Source: Kitasatospora sp. NBC_00315
Lineage (GTDB): Bacteria; Actinomycetota; Actinomycetes; Streptomycetales; Streptomycetaceae
Length of the DNA stretch: 64,000 nucleotides
Assembly: GCF_041435095.1 (NCBI RefSeq)
Contig: NZ_CP108025.1
Span: 1,364,001 to 1,428,000 of the forward strand
Direction: 5' to 3'
The position numbers and the translations under genes are program-made. Below the pieces are notes generated by a model. The model was not told the origin of the DNA. It saw nothing but the letters and a program-made list of their open reading frames with translations, and searched no databases. Position 1 is the first letter of the stretch; each line of letters begins with the position of its first letter. Shown piece by piece: positions 33,755 through 42,147 of the stretch.

Positions 33755-34651
33755 CTACAGACGCGCCGCCTTGGCGAGCAGTGCGAGGGCCGCCTCGTGC
33801 TCGTGCTCCTCCAGCGGCGAGAGCAGCAGCAGCTGCACCTGCCGCACGCCGGCGGCCGAGCGGTGCAGCAGATCCTGGCCGGCCGAGGAGAGCGAGAGCA
33901 GGTTGCGGCGGCCGTCCGAGGGGTCGCGGCGACGCAGCACCAGGCCCCGGCGGACCAGACGGCTGACCATCTCGGCCATCGTCGCCTTGTCCAGCGAGGC
34001 GAGCTCGCCGACCGTGCGCTGGTCGGCGCCCGGCTCCGACTCCAGGGCGTCGAGCACCGCGTACTGAGGCGCCGTCAGCTCGGAGCCGACGTGCTCGGTC
34101 CAGAGCTTGGTGTGCACCTGCTGGCCGACCCGGATCAGATAGCCGATCGCCCGCTGGGCGTCCAGTATCGGACGGGCGTCGGTGATGACGGCGACGGCGG
34201 CCGGCTCCAGCCGGGCTATCCGCGCCATCACCCGAACGATTTCGAGCTGCTCCTCGGGCGTCAGCGGCTCGAAGAGCGTCCGCTGCACACGGACCACTCC
34301 GCCGGTGGCCTCGCGAACCGCCTGCGCGCCGTTCTGAGAGAGTGCCAGCAACTTGCGCCGGCCGTCCGCGGGATCCCGGCGCCGCAGCACCAGCCCCCGT
34401 CGGACCAGACGCGCGACCATTTCGGCCATCGTCGCCTTGTCGAGCGATGCCCGCTCCCCGACCGTGCGCTGGTCGGCGCCCGGTTCGAGGGCGAGGACCA
34501 GCAGCACGGCGAACTGCGGAGCCGTGAGGTCGGCGCCGACGTGCTCGGACCACAGCCTGGTGTGAACCTGCTGTGCAACGCGGATGAGGTGGCCGGGCGA
34601 CTGCTGCAGTCGCGCGGACACTCGGGTCGTCGGGATCTCCCCCAGCACCAT
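33755..34651 (-). CDS. Regulator made of two fused MarR domains
   Basis: 298 aa with two tandem copies of a MarR domain, residues about 15-150 and 163-298. Both copies have the same blocks: HLIRVAQQVHTRLW / YLIRVGQQVHTKLW, then LTAPQFAVL / LTAPQYAVL, then the recognition region SLDKATMAEMV (in both), then the wing RRRDPADGRRKLL / RRRDPSDGRRNLL. MarR proteins normally work as dimers of about 145-residue chains, so this chain may form a pseudo-dimer alone. Both recognition helices are intact, suggesting both contact DNA. The ligand is unknown. A CACACC-C-GGTGTG palindrome lies 17 bp upstream of the ATG, a likely autoregulatory operator; the FabG-like gene is divergent. Confidence 0.9.
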   Translation of the reverse strand: MVLGEIPTTRVSARLQQSPGHLIRVAQQVHTRLWSEHVGADLTAPQFAVLLVLALEPGADQRTVGERASLDKATMAEMVARLVRRGLVLRRRDPADGRRKLLALSQNGAQAVREATGGVVRVQRTLFEPLTPEEQLEIVRVMARIARLEPAAVAVITDARPILDAQRAIGYLIRVGQQVHTKLWTEHVGSELTAPQYAVLDALESEPGADQRTVGELASLDKATMAEMVSRLVRRGLVLRRRDPSDGRRNLLSLSSAGQDLLHRSAAGVRQVQLLLLSPLEEHEHEAALALLAKAARL

Positions 34652-34667
34652 GTATCCGTCCCGATGT

Positions 34668-34680
34668 CACACCCGGTGTG
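34668..34680. promoter_or_regulatory. Palindrome CACACC-C-GGTGTG upstream of the double-MarR gene
   Basis: Perfect 6-bp-arm palindrome 17 bp before the start codon; a partial copy, GACACCCGGGTGGG, follows at 34686. Placement suits autorepression. Confidence 0.5.
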
Positions 34681-35056
34681 TGTGGGACACCCGGGTGGGG
34701 CAGTAACGGCGTGTGGGCGTCCCGCTGTGAGGGAGGGCGCGCCAGCCGTGCAGCCGGTGGCTGCTGGCGCACACTATACAAACGCCAAGCCCCTGCTGGC
34801 AGACGGGGGCCGATAGTAGACGCAACTTCCATGAACTTGGCATATTTACACGCCCCGCCGGCCCTCGTTCACCCGTTCACAGCAGAAAGCCGACCGGTCG
34901 GTCCTTACCCTCGGTCACCTGCGGCTCTGTCCTCTGGCCCCACTGGCTACTCGTCGGTAAGGTGTCCGCGAAGCGCTCTCAACGCCACCCTCCGGACCGG
35001 CCGACGCCCCCGCGCGATTTCCGGCCCGCCACCCCACGAGAGAGACGAGCCCCAGC
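34681..35056. other. Divergent promoter region between MarR fusion and FabG-like gene
   Basis: 376 bp without a supported gene. A patch near 34770-34860 is relatively AT-rich (CACTATACAAACG, ACTTGGCATATTTACACG) and probably holds promoter elements; a pyrimidine-rich tract follows. I cannot assign boxes firmly. Confidence 0.4.
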
Positions 35057-35824
35057 ATGACCGAGCAGAGCACAGCCGCCAGGGTCGCGGTCGTCACCGG
35101 CGCCGCCCGCGGCATCGGCGCCGCCACCGCCCTCCGACTGGCGGCCGACGGATACGCCGTCGCCGTGGTCGACCTGGAGGAGGCAGCGGGCAAGGACACG
35201 GTCGACCGGATCGTCGCGGCCGGCGGACGTGCCCTCGCCGTCGGCGCGGACGTCTCGGACGCCGAGCAGGTCCAGGCCGCCGTCGACCGGATCGCGGCCG
35301 AGCTCGGCGCCCCGGTCGTCCTGGTCAACAACGCCGGTGTCCTGCGCGACAACCTGCTGTTCAAGATGTCCGAGTCCGACTGGGACACCGTGATGAACGT
35401 GCACCTGCGGGGCGCCTTCCTGATGTCCCGCGCGGTGCAGAAGCACATGGTGGACGCCGGGTTCGGCCGGATCGTCAACCTCTCCTCCTCCTCCGCCCAG
35501 GGCAACCGCGGCCAGGCCAACTACTCGGCCGCCAAGGCCGGTCTGCAGGGCTTCACCAAGACCCTGGCCATCGAGCTCGGCAAGTTCGGCATCACCGCCA
35601 ACGCCGTCGCCCCCGGTTTCATCGCCACCGAGATGACCGCCGCCACCGCCGCCCGGATCGGCATGGAGTTCGAGGCCTTCAAGGAGGCCGCCGCGACCCA
35701 GATCCCGGTCAACCGGGTCGGCGTCCCCGAGGACATCGCCAACACCATCTCCTTCCTCGCGGGTGAGGGCGCAGGCTTCGTCTCCGGCCAGGTCATCTAT
35801 GTCGCGGGCGGACCGCTCGACTGA
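35057..35824 (+). CDS. fabG: 3-oxoacyl-ACP reductase-like short-chain dehydrogenase
   Basis: 255-aa NADP(H)-dependent SDR. The cofactor loop TGAARGIGAA is at residues 15-24, NNAGV at about 91-95, and the catalytic Ser-Tyr-Lys in LSSSSAQGNRGQANYSAAKAG (Tyr about 155, Lys about 159). VAPGFIATEM is the FabG-type segment near 187. It may act in fatty acid, polyketide or secondary reduction steps; not linked to acyl carrier or synthase genes here, so a non-core paralog is likely. ATG with GAGAGAGACGAG upstream. The divergent MarR fusion could regulate it. Confidence 0.88.
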   Translation: MTEQSTAARVAVVTGAARGIGAATALRLAADGYAVAVVDLEEAAGKDTVDRIVAAGGRALAVGADVSDAEQVQAAVDRIAAELGAPVVLVNNAGVLRDNLLFKMSESDWDTVMNVHLRGAFLMSRAVQKHMVDAGFGRIVNLSSSSAQGNRGQANYSAAKAGLQGFTKTLAIELGKFGITANAVAPGFIATEMTAATAARIGMEFEAFKEAAATQIPVNRVGVPEDIANTISFLAGEGAGFVSGQVIYVAGGPLD

Positions 35825-35902
35825 TCGTCACGGCCCCGCCGAGCACCCCTGGACCGATTGCCGGGCCCGGGGGCGCTCCGCCGTTCCGGCCCCGGGCCGC
35901 AC

Positions 35903-36000
35903 GCCTTGGGCCGCACCGTCCTGCCTTGGGCCGCACCGTCCTGCCCCCGTGGCCGACGGCGATCACGGGCCGCGCGGCCGACGGCGATCACGGGCCGCGC
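35903..36000. repeat. Two adjacent tandem duplications (20 bp x2 and 25 bp x2)
   Basis: GCCTTGGGCCGCACCGTCCT is repeated at 35903-35922 and 35923-35942. A 25-bp unit starting GGCCGACGGCGATCACGGGC is repeated at 35951-35975 and 35976-36000. Both are exact and lie between the convergent fabG-like and LLM genes. Confidence 0.9.
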
Positions 36001-36071
36001 GGCGGGGCCACCGGTGACGGAGTGCCGGTCCACCGGTGCCGAGAGGCTTGGGCCGCCCCGCCGTACCCGGG

Positions 36072-37034
36072 TCAGCGGCGCCGGCGCAGGAGGGGAAGCA
36101 GCTCGGCGAGCTGCTCCAGCTGGCCGTGCTGCGCGCGCAGGTCGCCCGCGCCGATCCGGCAGACCAGGTGCCGCGCCCCCGCCGACAGGTAGCCCTCCAG
36201 GATCCGGGCGATGTGCTCGACCGGGCCGGCCACCAGGGTCTGGATCGTCTCGATCACCTCCAGCGGAAGGCCGTAACTCGCCCGGCAGTAGGTGTCCAGC
36301 CCCAGCCGGCCGGCGGCCGGATCGGGTGCGACCAGCAGCGTGGTGTAGAGCGCCGGGGTGATCGCGGCCGGCTCCCGGCCCGCGGCCGCGGCCGCCTCGC
36401 GGGCCGCCGCGAGACCGGGTGCGTAGTCCTGCGGATCGGGCGGGTACGGCAGCCAGCCGTCGTACAGCCGGCCGGTCCGCTCCAGCGCCGCCGGGGTCGC
36501 GCCGCCGAGCCAGAGCGGCGGACCGCCCGGCCGGTACGGGGTCAACCCCTCGGGCAGATCGTCGAGATGCAGCACCGCCCCGTGGAACGCGGACGGGTCG
36601 GGCGAGGTCCAGAGGTGGCGCCAGAGTGCGACGGTGTCGTCGAGCCGGGCGAAGCGGCGAGGCCACGGCACCTCGGAGATCGCGTACTCCCGCTCGGAGC
36701 GCTTCGGGAAGCCGGCGCCGACCGTCACCACCAACCGGCCCCCCGACAGCAGGTCCAGCGAGGCGAGTGCCTGCGCCGTCGCCACCGGGCGGCGCAGTGC
36801 GGGCAGCAGGGCCGCCGTGCCGAGGGTGATCCGCTCGGTCCGCGCGGCCACCGCACCGAGCACGGCCAGCGGTTCGAGCACCGGCCGCAGCAGGGTGTCC
36901 CCCACCCAGAGCGAGTCGAAGCCGAGCGCCTCGGCCCGGGTCGCGAGGTCCAGCAGCCCGCGCGGGTCGGCGTTCTCACCCCACTGTGCCCGGCCGGTCG
37001 GCAGTACCACGCCCATGCGCACGTCATCGTCCAT
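36072..37034 (-). CDS. LLM-class, probably F420-dependent, oxidoreductase
   Basis: 320-aa TIM-barrel protein of the luciferase-like monooxygenase superfamily. Blocks: MGVVLPTGRAQW (start), ATRAEALGFDSLWVGDTLL (about 31-49), VLGAVAARTERITLGTAALL (about 57-76), LDLLSGGRLVVTVGAG (about 91-106) and RFARLDDTVALWRHLW. This pattern is usual for F420-dependent actinobacterial members rather than FMN enzymes, but the cofactor is inferred. ATG at 37034 (MDDDVRM); longer frames upstream lack family sequence. Substrate unknown. Confidence 0.83.
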   Translation of the reverse strand: MDDDVRMGVVLPTGRAQWGENADPRGLLDLATRAEALGFDSLWVGDTLLRPVLEPLAVLGAVAARTERITLGTAALLPALRRPVATAQALASLDLLSGGRLVVTVGAGFPKRSEREYAISEVPWPRRFARLDDTVALWRHLWTSPDPSAFHGAVLHLDDLPEGLTPYRPGGPPLWLGGATPAALERTGRLYDGWLPYPPDPQDYAPGLAAAREAAAAAGREPAAITPALYTTLLVAPDPAAGRLGLDTYCRASYGLPLEVIETIQTLVAGPVEHIARILEGYLSAGARHLVCRIGAGDLRAQHGQLEQLAELLPLLRRRR

Positions 37035-37544
37035 ACCGGCCAGCCTGGTCGGTGCCCGGTGGAGCGGCAATTCCCGGTCAGGAATGGCGAGTACCGCGCG
37101 CTGCCCCGGACTCGGCGCCCATCGCCCCGCCCGCCCACCGTCCGTGGCTCCGCCCGGTTCCGCCGCGCCGATGGAGCCGCCCTCCCGGCACGGCCCGCTA
37201 CGGCTCGTCGCCGCCGTGACGACCTTCGCCACCGCCGCCGAGATCGCTCCCGCCGACATCGCTCCCGCCGAGCTGGAGGCAGAGGCCGTCCTGCCCGCCG
37301 ACCGGGCCATCGCGGCGATCCCGACCCGGCTCCGCCCACGACCGGGACCGTCCTTCCACCCCTCGTCCGCCCATTCGACGGACCGCCATTCATGAACACC
37401 ATCCCGAAAGAAATCCGACATCGGCGAACGAAATATCGGCAGCCTCGAATATCTGGCGACAATCTCGCCCAGTAGAACCGTGACCTGCGATCTTTCCCGA
37501 CGGAACGGGTCTGGTGAATTCTCCGCACGGGTAATCTCCATTCC
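37035..37544. other. Intergenic region of 510 bp, no supported gene
   Basis: The left two-thirds is ordinary GC-rich DNA; a short ATG frame at 37170-37395 (74 codons) has acceptable GC3 but no ribosome site or family match. From about 37390 to 37545 the GC content falls clearly (AAAGAAATCCGACATC, CGAATATCTGGCGACAATC), consistent with promoters for the divergent LLM and PAP2 genes. Confidence 0.4.
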
Positions 37545-38546
37545 GTGCGAGACCAGATCGAATCACCACCGCCACCGAGCCGGCCACGGCCCCGCCAGGG
37601 ATCGGCCGCCTATTCCAGCTGGCCGCCGCTGAGCCGCTCACAGGCCGTCCTGCTCGGCCTGACCGTGCTGGCCTACCTGCTCGTGATCGCCGGGGTGCTG
37701 CTCGACACCACGCTGGTGGACCTGGACTGGTGGGCCCGGCTCGCCCGGCCCTACCGGCGCTGGCCGGAGCTGGAACCGCTGCTCAGCACCTGGGTGGTGG
37801 CCGGCCAGCGCGGGCCGTCCGCGATCGCGGCCTTCTGCTGGCTCGGCTGGCGCGCGCACCGGATGCACAGCCTGCGTCCCCTGCTCGTGATGGGCACTGC
37901 GCTGCTGCTGCTCAACGTCACGGTCGGCACCGTGAAGATCGTCACCGGCCGGCTCGGTCCGCACTACGCCCACTACGTCGGCTCCGCCGAACTCTTCTCC
38001 GGCGGCACGGTGTTCCCCTCCGGCCACACGGCCAACGCCGTGGTGACCTGGGGTGTACTGGCCTACCTCGCGACACGCTGGCGGCGGACGGGCGCCGTCC
38101 TGGCCGGCGTCACCGCCTGCTCGATCGGGCTCACCACCGTCTACCTGGGCACGCACTGGGTGAGCGACGTCCTCGCGGGCTGGGCGGCCGGCCTGCTGGT
38201 CCTGCTGGCCCTGCCGCTGGCCGAACCACTGCTCGCCCTGACCGCCGCGCGGATCGCCGAACGACGCGAGGCTCGGCGACGTACGCCCGCGGACGCCGGC
38301 TCGGCGCGGCTGCCTCCGGCGGCCCCCGACGGGAGGGGCCGGGACGCACTGGTGTCCCTCCGGCCGGCCCCGGTCCGGCGAGCACGGGCGGGCGGGGGCG
38401 AACCGTACCGGTCGGATCCCGACCCGACCGGGGCCGCGGCGGCCGAAGCCGGGCGGATCGGCGGGCGCGGCTCCGCCGAGCGGAGCGGGACGCAGTGGAG
38501 CGGGGCTGCGCGAACGGGCGTGGAGCGGGCGGGAGCGGAGCGCTAG
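37545..38546 (+). CDS. PAP2-family membrane phosphatase
   Basis: 333-aa integral membrane acid phosphatase, probably acting on lipid phosphates or diphosphates on the outer face. Six helices lie in residues 30-235. The three-part active site is present: KIVTGRLGP (about 127), FPSGHT (about 155-160) and the motif with LGTHWVSDVLAG (about 203-214), giving the catalytic His pair and Asp. The last 90 residues are hydrophilic, Arg/Ala/Gly-rich and probably disordered. GTG start at 37545. Substrate unknown; undecaprenyl diphosphate or phosphatidate are usual for the family. Confidence 0.88.
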   Translation: MRDQIESPPPPSRPRPRQGSAAYSSWPPLSRSQAVLLGLTVLAYLLVIAGVLLDTTLVDLDWWARLARPYRRWPELEPLLSTWVVAGQRGPSAIAAFCWLGWRAHRMHSLRPLLVMGTALLLLNVTVGTVKIVTGRLGPHYAHYVGSAELFSGGTVFPSGHTANAVVTWGVLAYLATRWRRTGAVLAGVTACSIGLTTVYLGTHWVSDVLAGWAAGLLVLLALPLAEPLLALTAARIAERREARRRTPADAGSARLPPAAPDGRGRDALVSLRPAPVRRARAGGGEPYRSDPDPTGAAAAEAGRIGGRGSAERSGTQWSGAARTGVERAGAER

Positions 38547-38555
38547 ACCCGTCCG

Positions 38556-38579
38556 CTGGGAGGGGCTCAGCCCTCCCAG
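38556..38579. terminator. Hairpin overlapping the stop of the I78-like gene
   Basis: CTGGGAGGG / CCCTCCCAG, perfect 9-bp stem with a GCTCAG-containing loop, between the convergent PAP2 and I78-like genes. It includes the last codons of the latter. Confidence 0.7.
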
Positions 38580-38755
38580 CCGCGCTCCACCACCCCGTCG
38601 CGGACCAGGAGGTTCAGCCGTCCCTCACGGTGGTCCATGGTCATCATGGCGCCCGGTGCCAGCACCCGCACGACGCGCCAGCCGCGCTCGTCGGCCAGCC
38701 GCCGCGCGGCCCCCACCGGCAGCCCGGGGAAGTCGTCCGTCCCACCGCTCGGCAT
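38567..38755 (-). CDS. Small I78-family peptidase-inhibitor-like protein
   Basis: 62 aa. The pattern VRVLAPGAMMTMDHREGRLNLLV followed by GVVERGWEG matches the compact I78 inhibitor fold (R-V..PG...T-D-R-RLN-V). There is no signal peptide, so it is cytosolic here, and its target is unknown. ATG at 38755 with GGAGGGGG eight bases upstream, which decides against the much longer open frame above it. Confidence 0.75.
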   Translation of the reverse strand: MPSGGTDDFPGLPVGAARRLADERGWRVVRVLAPGAMMTMDHREGRLNLLVRDGVVERGWEG

Positions 38756-38893
38756 GGCCGCCCCCTCCTGGTCGCGCTGCTGGTCGAGCTCCCGGTTCGC
38801 CGCGCTGACCGCGCGGGCGCCGGGGCCTTCGGGAGCACCGCCGGGCGTACCCTGGAACGGTAGACCGGAGACGGCCGGGAGGAGGCGAGCGTC

Positions 38894-39166
38894 GTGCGTG
38901 CGACGACCCCGCGCCGATGGCGCAGCGGCACCGAACCCGCCACCGCCCGGAGCGACCTGAAACTGCGGCTGCTGCTCTCGCTCACCTTCACGCCGTTCTT
39001 CGCGCTCTGCACGGCGGGCTTCGCGGTGTTCGCCGCGCGCGCCACCGCCACCGACGTGCCCGGTCGCGGGACGCTGATCGGGTTCGCGATCGCCTGCGGC
39101 GCGCTGACGCTGTTCGCGCTGGTGGACCTCTGGGTCGTACTGCGGCGCCGGCAGACCGAACTCTGA
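38894..39166 (+). CDS. Small two-helix membrane protein, DUF6343-like
   Basis: 90 aa. The N-terminus RSGTEPATARSDLKLRLLLSL resembles the DUF6343 opening, then two membrane helices (TPFFALCTAGFAVFAARA and GFAIACGALTLFALVDLWVV) and an Arg tail. GTG start at 38894 after GGGAGGAGG. Function unknown. Confidence 0.72.
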   Translation: MRATTPRRWRSGTEPATARSDLKLRLLLSLTFTPFFALCTAGFAVFAARATATDVPGRGTLIGFAIACGALTLFALVDLWVVLRRRQTEL

Positions 39167-39240
39167 CGGCCCCCACGGCCCCCCGCGGCCCCGCGGCCCC
39201 GCGGCCGCTCGATGCTCGCGCGACCGCGGGAGCCCCGGGG

Positions 39241-40866
39241 TCAGCCGGGGGCCTCCCCCGGCAGTCCCTCGGGCCGGCCGTCCACCCGGCGCGGAACGCC
39301 GAGCGGGTTCCCGTCCCGCAGTTCGGGTGGCAGGAGTTCCTGCGGCACGCCCTGGTAGCTGACCGGGCGCAGCCAGCGCCCGATCGCGCCGGCGCCGACC
39401 GAGGTGGCCACCGAGGTCGCGGCCGGGTAGGGCCCGCCGTGGTGCATCGCGGGGGCGACGGCGACGCCGGTGGGCCAGCCGTCCACCACGATCCGGCCCG
39501 CCAGCGGGATCAGCCGGCGCAGCAGCCCGGCCGCGTCCTCGCCGTTCTCGTCGGCGGCGAACCGGACGGTCGCGGTGAGGTTCCCGTCCAGTCGGGCGAG
39601 CACCGCCTCCAGCTCGGCCTGGTCGCGGTAGTGGGCGAGGACGGTGACCGGGCCGAAGCACTCCTCCAGCAACAGGTCGTGCGGGCCGTCCTCGGCGAGC
39701 AGCGCGGCCGGCACCGCGAGTACGCCGGGGCGTACGGCGAGCGGAGCGCCCGCGGTCGGCTCCTCGCCCGCCGCCAGCAGCTCGGCCACGCCGGGGAGCG
39801 CGGTCCGCTCCCGGACACCGGCCAGGAAGGCCGCGCGCATCCGCGCGTCCAGCAGCGGGGTGGCGGCGACCCGGCCGGCTGCTTCGACCACCGCCTCCTC
39901 CAGCGCTCCGGGCTTGCTCCGGGCTCCGCCGGGCGTCTCCGCGACCCCGCCGGGGTCGCCCGCGGGCACCAGGACGAGACCGGGCTTCACGCAGAACTGC
40001 CCGCCGCCCAGCGTGAAGGAGGCGGCCAGGCCGGCGCCGATCTCGTCGGCCATGGTGGCCGCCGCGGCAGGGGTGACGACCACCGGATTGAGGCTGCCGA
40101 GCTCCCCGTGGAACGGGATCGGCCGGGGGCGGGCGGCCGCGACGTCGTGCAGCGCCCGCCCGCCCCGGACCGATCCGGTGAAGCCGACGGCGGCGGTGAG
40201 CGGGTGGCGTACGAGCGCGGCCCCGGCCTCGAATCCGTGCACCACGGCGAGGACGTCCTCGGGGAGGCCGACCGACACGGCGGCGGCGCGCAGCAGGCGG
40301 GCGCAGAGCGCACCGGTCTCGGGGTGGCCGGGGTGGGCCTTGACGACCACGGGGCAGCCGGCCGCGAGAGCGCTGGCGGTGTCACCGCCGGGGACGCTGA
40401 ACGCGAGCGGGAAGTTGCCGGCGGCGAACACGGCGACGACGCCGAGCGGGGTGTTGGCGCGGCGGAGGTCGGGTCGCCCGAGCGCGGAGTCGGCGTGGTC
40501 GATCACCACGTCGAGAAAGGCACCGTCGTCGACGATCTCGGCGAAGGCGCGGAACTGGTAGGCCGTGCGGGCGAGTTCGCCGGTGAGCCGGGGAACGCCG
40601 AGGGCGCTCTCGGCGTCGGCGACGGCGACGACCTGCGCGGCGTCCCGCTCCAGGTGGTCGGCGGCGGCCCGTAGCAGGGCGGCCCGCCGGGGGCGGTCGG
40701 CCAGCGCGGCGGCGGCCGCGGCGGCGGCTCGTACGGCCCGGTCGATGTCGGCGGGAGAGGACTCGACGCCGACCCGGGCACGGTGCTCGCCGGTGCGCGG
40801 GTCGACGCTCCACACCGGGGCCGGGAACGCGTCGTCGGTGGTCACGGGTACGGTGTCGCTGGTCAC
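39241..40866 (-). CDS. NADP-type aldehyde dehydrogenase, alpha-ketoglutarate-semialdehyde class
   Basis: 541-aa aldehyde dehydrogenase expected to oxidise 2-oxoglutarate semialdehyde (2,5-dioxopentanoate) to 2-oxoglutarate, the last step of oxidative uronate/aldarate breakdown. Catalytic Glu is in PFHGELGSLNP (about 275) and Cys in GGGQFCVKPG (about 312); AAGNFPLAFSVPGGDTASA and VVVKAHPGHPETG bind the cofactor. These blocks are of the KGSADH/AldHT-like branch, which differs from classic NAD enzymes. A Gly/Ala/Pro insertion (PGGVAETPGGARSKPG) follows the Cys. GTG at 40866 with GGAGG upstream is preferred over the longer frame. Divergent from the IclR gene; substrate inferred from neighbours. 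Confidence 0.88.
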   Translation of the reverse strand: MTSDTVPVTTDDAFPAPVWSVDPRTGEHRARVGVESSPADIDRAVRAAAAAAAALADRPRRAALLRAAADHLERDAAQVVAVADAESALGVPRLTGELARTAYQFRAFAEIVDDGAFLDVVIDHADSALGRPDLRRANTPLGVVAVFAAGNFPLAFSVPGGDTASALAAGCPVVVKAHPGHPETGALCARLLRAAAVSVGLPEDVLAVVHGFEAGAALVRHPLTAAVGFTGSVRGGRALHDVAAARPRPIPFHGELGSLNPVVVTPAAAATMADEIGAGLAASFTLGGGQFCVKPGLVLVPAGDPGGVAETPGGARSKPGALEEAVVEAAGRVAATPLLDARMRAAFLAGVRERTALPGVAELLAAGEEPTAGAPLAVRPGVLAVPAALLAEDGPHDLLLEECFGPVTVLAHYRDQAELEAVLARLDGNLTATVRFAADENGEDAAGLLRRLIPLAGRIVVDGWPTGVAVAPAMHHGGPYPAATSVATSVGAGAIGRWLRPVSYQGVPQELLPPELRDGNPLGVPRRVDGRPEGLPGEAPG

Positions 40867-40967
40867 GGCCTGAGCCTCCTGGTCGACGGCGGTGGCGGGG
40901 TGGCGGCCGCGGCGGGCCCGGCCGGGCCCGGCGTAGTGTCCGCACCGAACTGTCCACACGCCCGTTT

Positions 40968-40983
40968 GTTCAGTATGCTGAAC
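40968..40983. promoter_or_regulatory. Candidate IclR operator 1 (GTTCAG-TATG-CTGAAC)
   Basis: Perfect 16-bp palindrome in the 176-bp divergent region between the aldehyde dehydrogenase and the IclR gene, inside an AT-rich patch. A site of the same geometry lies at 44580-44595 in the other divergent promoter of the island. Confidence 0.65.
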
Positions 40984-41042
40984 GATATACAACTACTTGA
41001 ACTCGCGGGACGATACGCCGCGCGACAGAGGGGGTCAAGGGC

Positions 41043-41822
41043 ATGACCACGCCGACCAGTGCCGCCGCCGGCGGCGCACAGGTGAAGTCCGCCGTGCGCA
41101 CCGTCGAGCTGCTGGAGTACTTCGCCGGGCACACCGGCATGCACAGCCTCGCCGAGGTGCAGGAACAGACCGGCTACCCGAAGAGCAGCCTCTACATGCT
41201 GCTGCGCACCCTGGTGGAGCTGGGCTGGGTGGAGACCGACGCCACCGGCACCCGGTACGGCATCGGGGTGCGGGCGCTCCTGGTCGGTAGCTCGTACATC
41301 GACGGGGACGAGGTCGTCGCGGCAGCCCGTCCGGCGCTGGACCACCTGGCCGACGACACCTCCGAGACCATCCACCTGGCCCGCCTGGACGGCACGAACG
41401 TGGTCTACCTGGCCACCCGGCAGTCGCAGCACAGCCTGCGCCCGTTCACCCGGATCGGACGGCGGCTGCCCGCCTACTCCACCTCGCACGGCAAGGCCCT
41501 GCTCGCCACACACACCGACGAGCAGATCCGCCGGCTGCTGCCGGCCGAGCTGGAGCCGCTGACCGAGCACACCCACACGGACCGCGAGAAACTGATCGAG
41601 GAGTTGCACGAGATCCGCGAGCGCGGCTACGCGATCGACCGCGAGGAGAACACGCTGGGCCTTCGCTGCTTCGGCGCCGCCATCCCGTACCGCACCCCGG
41701 CCCGGGACGCGGTCAGCGTGTCGGTGCCGATCGCCCGGCTGACGCCCGGCCGGGAGCAGATGATCCGGGACGCCCTGCTGGACGCCCGGGACCGGCTCAC
41801 CCTGGCCACCCGCCACCTCTGA
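41043..41822 (+). CDS. IclR family transcriptional regulator of the uronate island
   Basis: 259 aa. Winged helix-turn-helix in residues 14-80 (VKSAVRTVELLEYFAGH, then EVQEQTGYPKSSLYMLLRTL as recognition region). The effector domain follows (AARPALDHLADDTSETIHLARLDG; GRRLPAYSTSHGKALLA; ERGYAIDREENTLGLRCFGAAI), all IclR blocks. Divergent from the semialdehyde dehydrogenase. The two matched palindromes of the island are likely its targets; the effector would be an aldarate or uronate intermediate (inference). ATG start at 41043. Confidence 0.88.
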   Translation: MTTPTSAAAGGAQVKSAVRTVELLEYFAGHTGMHSLAEVQEQTGYPKSSLYMLLRTLVELGWVETDATGTRYGIGVRALLVGSSYIDGDEVVAAARPALDHLADDTSETIHLARLDGTNVVYLATRQSQHSLRPFTRIGRRLPAYSTSHGKALLATHTDEQIRRLLPAELEPLTEHTHTDREKLIEELHEIRERGYAIDREENTLGLRCFGAAIPYRTPARDAVSVSVPIARLTPGREQMIRDALLDARDRLTLATRHL

Positions 41823-41878
41823 CGGTTCGCCACCCTCCGGCGGCGCTGCGCACCTTGCGGCCGGGGCTCCGCCGTTCG

Positions 41879-41905
41879 CCCGCCCGCCGCCCCACCGGGC
41901 GGGCG
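41879..41905. terminator. Hairpin between convergent genes
   Basis: GCCCGCCCG / CGGGCGGGC, perfect 9-bp stem with a 9-base loop, 57 bp after the IclR stop. The gap (41823-42147) has no supported gene. Confidence 0.7.
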
Positions 41906-42147
41906 CCGGTCGCGATGCCCGCCGGGCTTGTCGACCGGGTCGTGCGGCGCCGCCCGTGCCCAGCCACGGGCGCGGCCGCCATTCATGTCCGTGAACTTCG
42001 GTGACCGGCTCACCGCAGCCACCCAGGGGCTCCGCGCCGCCGGCGGCCACTGCCCGGCGGCCCAGGCGACGGGGGTCGGTCGTCGAGGCCCGGTCGCCGG
42101 TGGAGCCGTCGATGGATCCCACCGGGGGAGCGGCCGGCGGCGGGGCC

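Noticed and set aside
37170..37395. 74-codon ATG frame between the LLM and PAP2 genes
   Set aside because: No ribosome site or family similarity, and background GC3 in spacers is nearly as high; not enough to call a gene.
37392..37475. 27-codon frame MNTIPKEIRHRRTKYRQ...
   Set aside because: Too short to judge, lies in AT-richer promoter DNA, no ribosome site.
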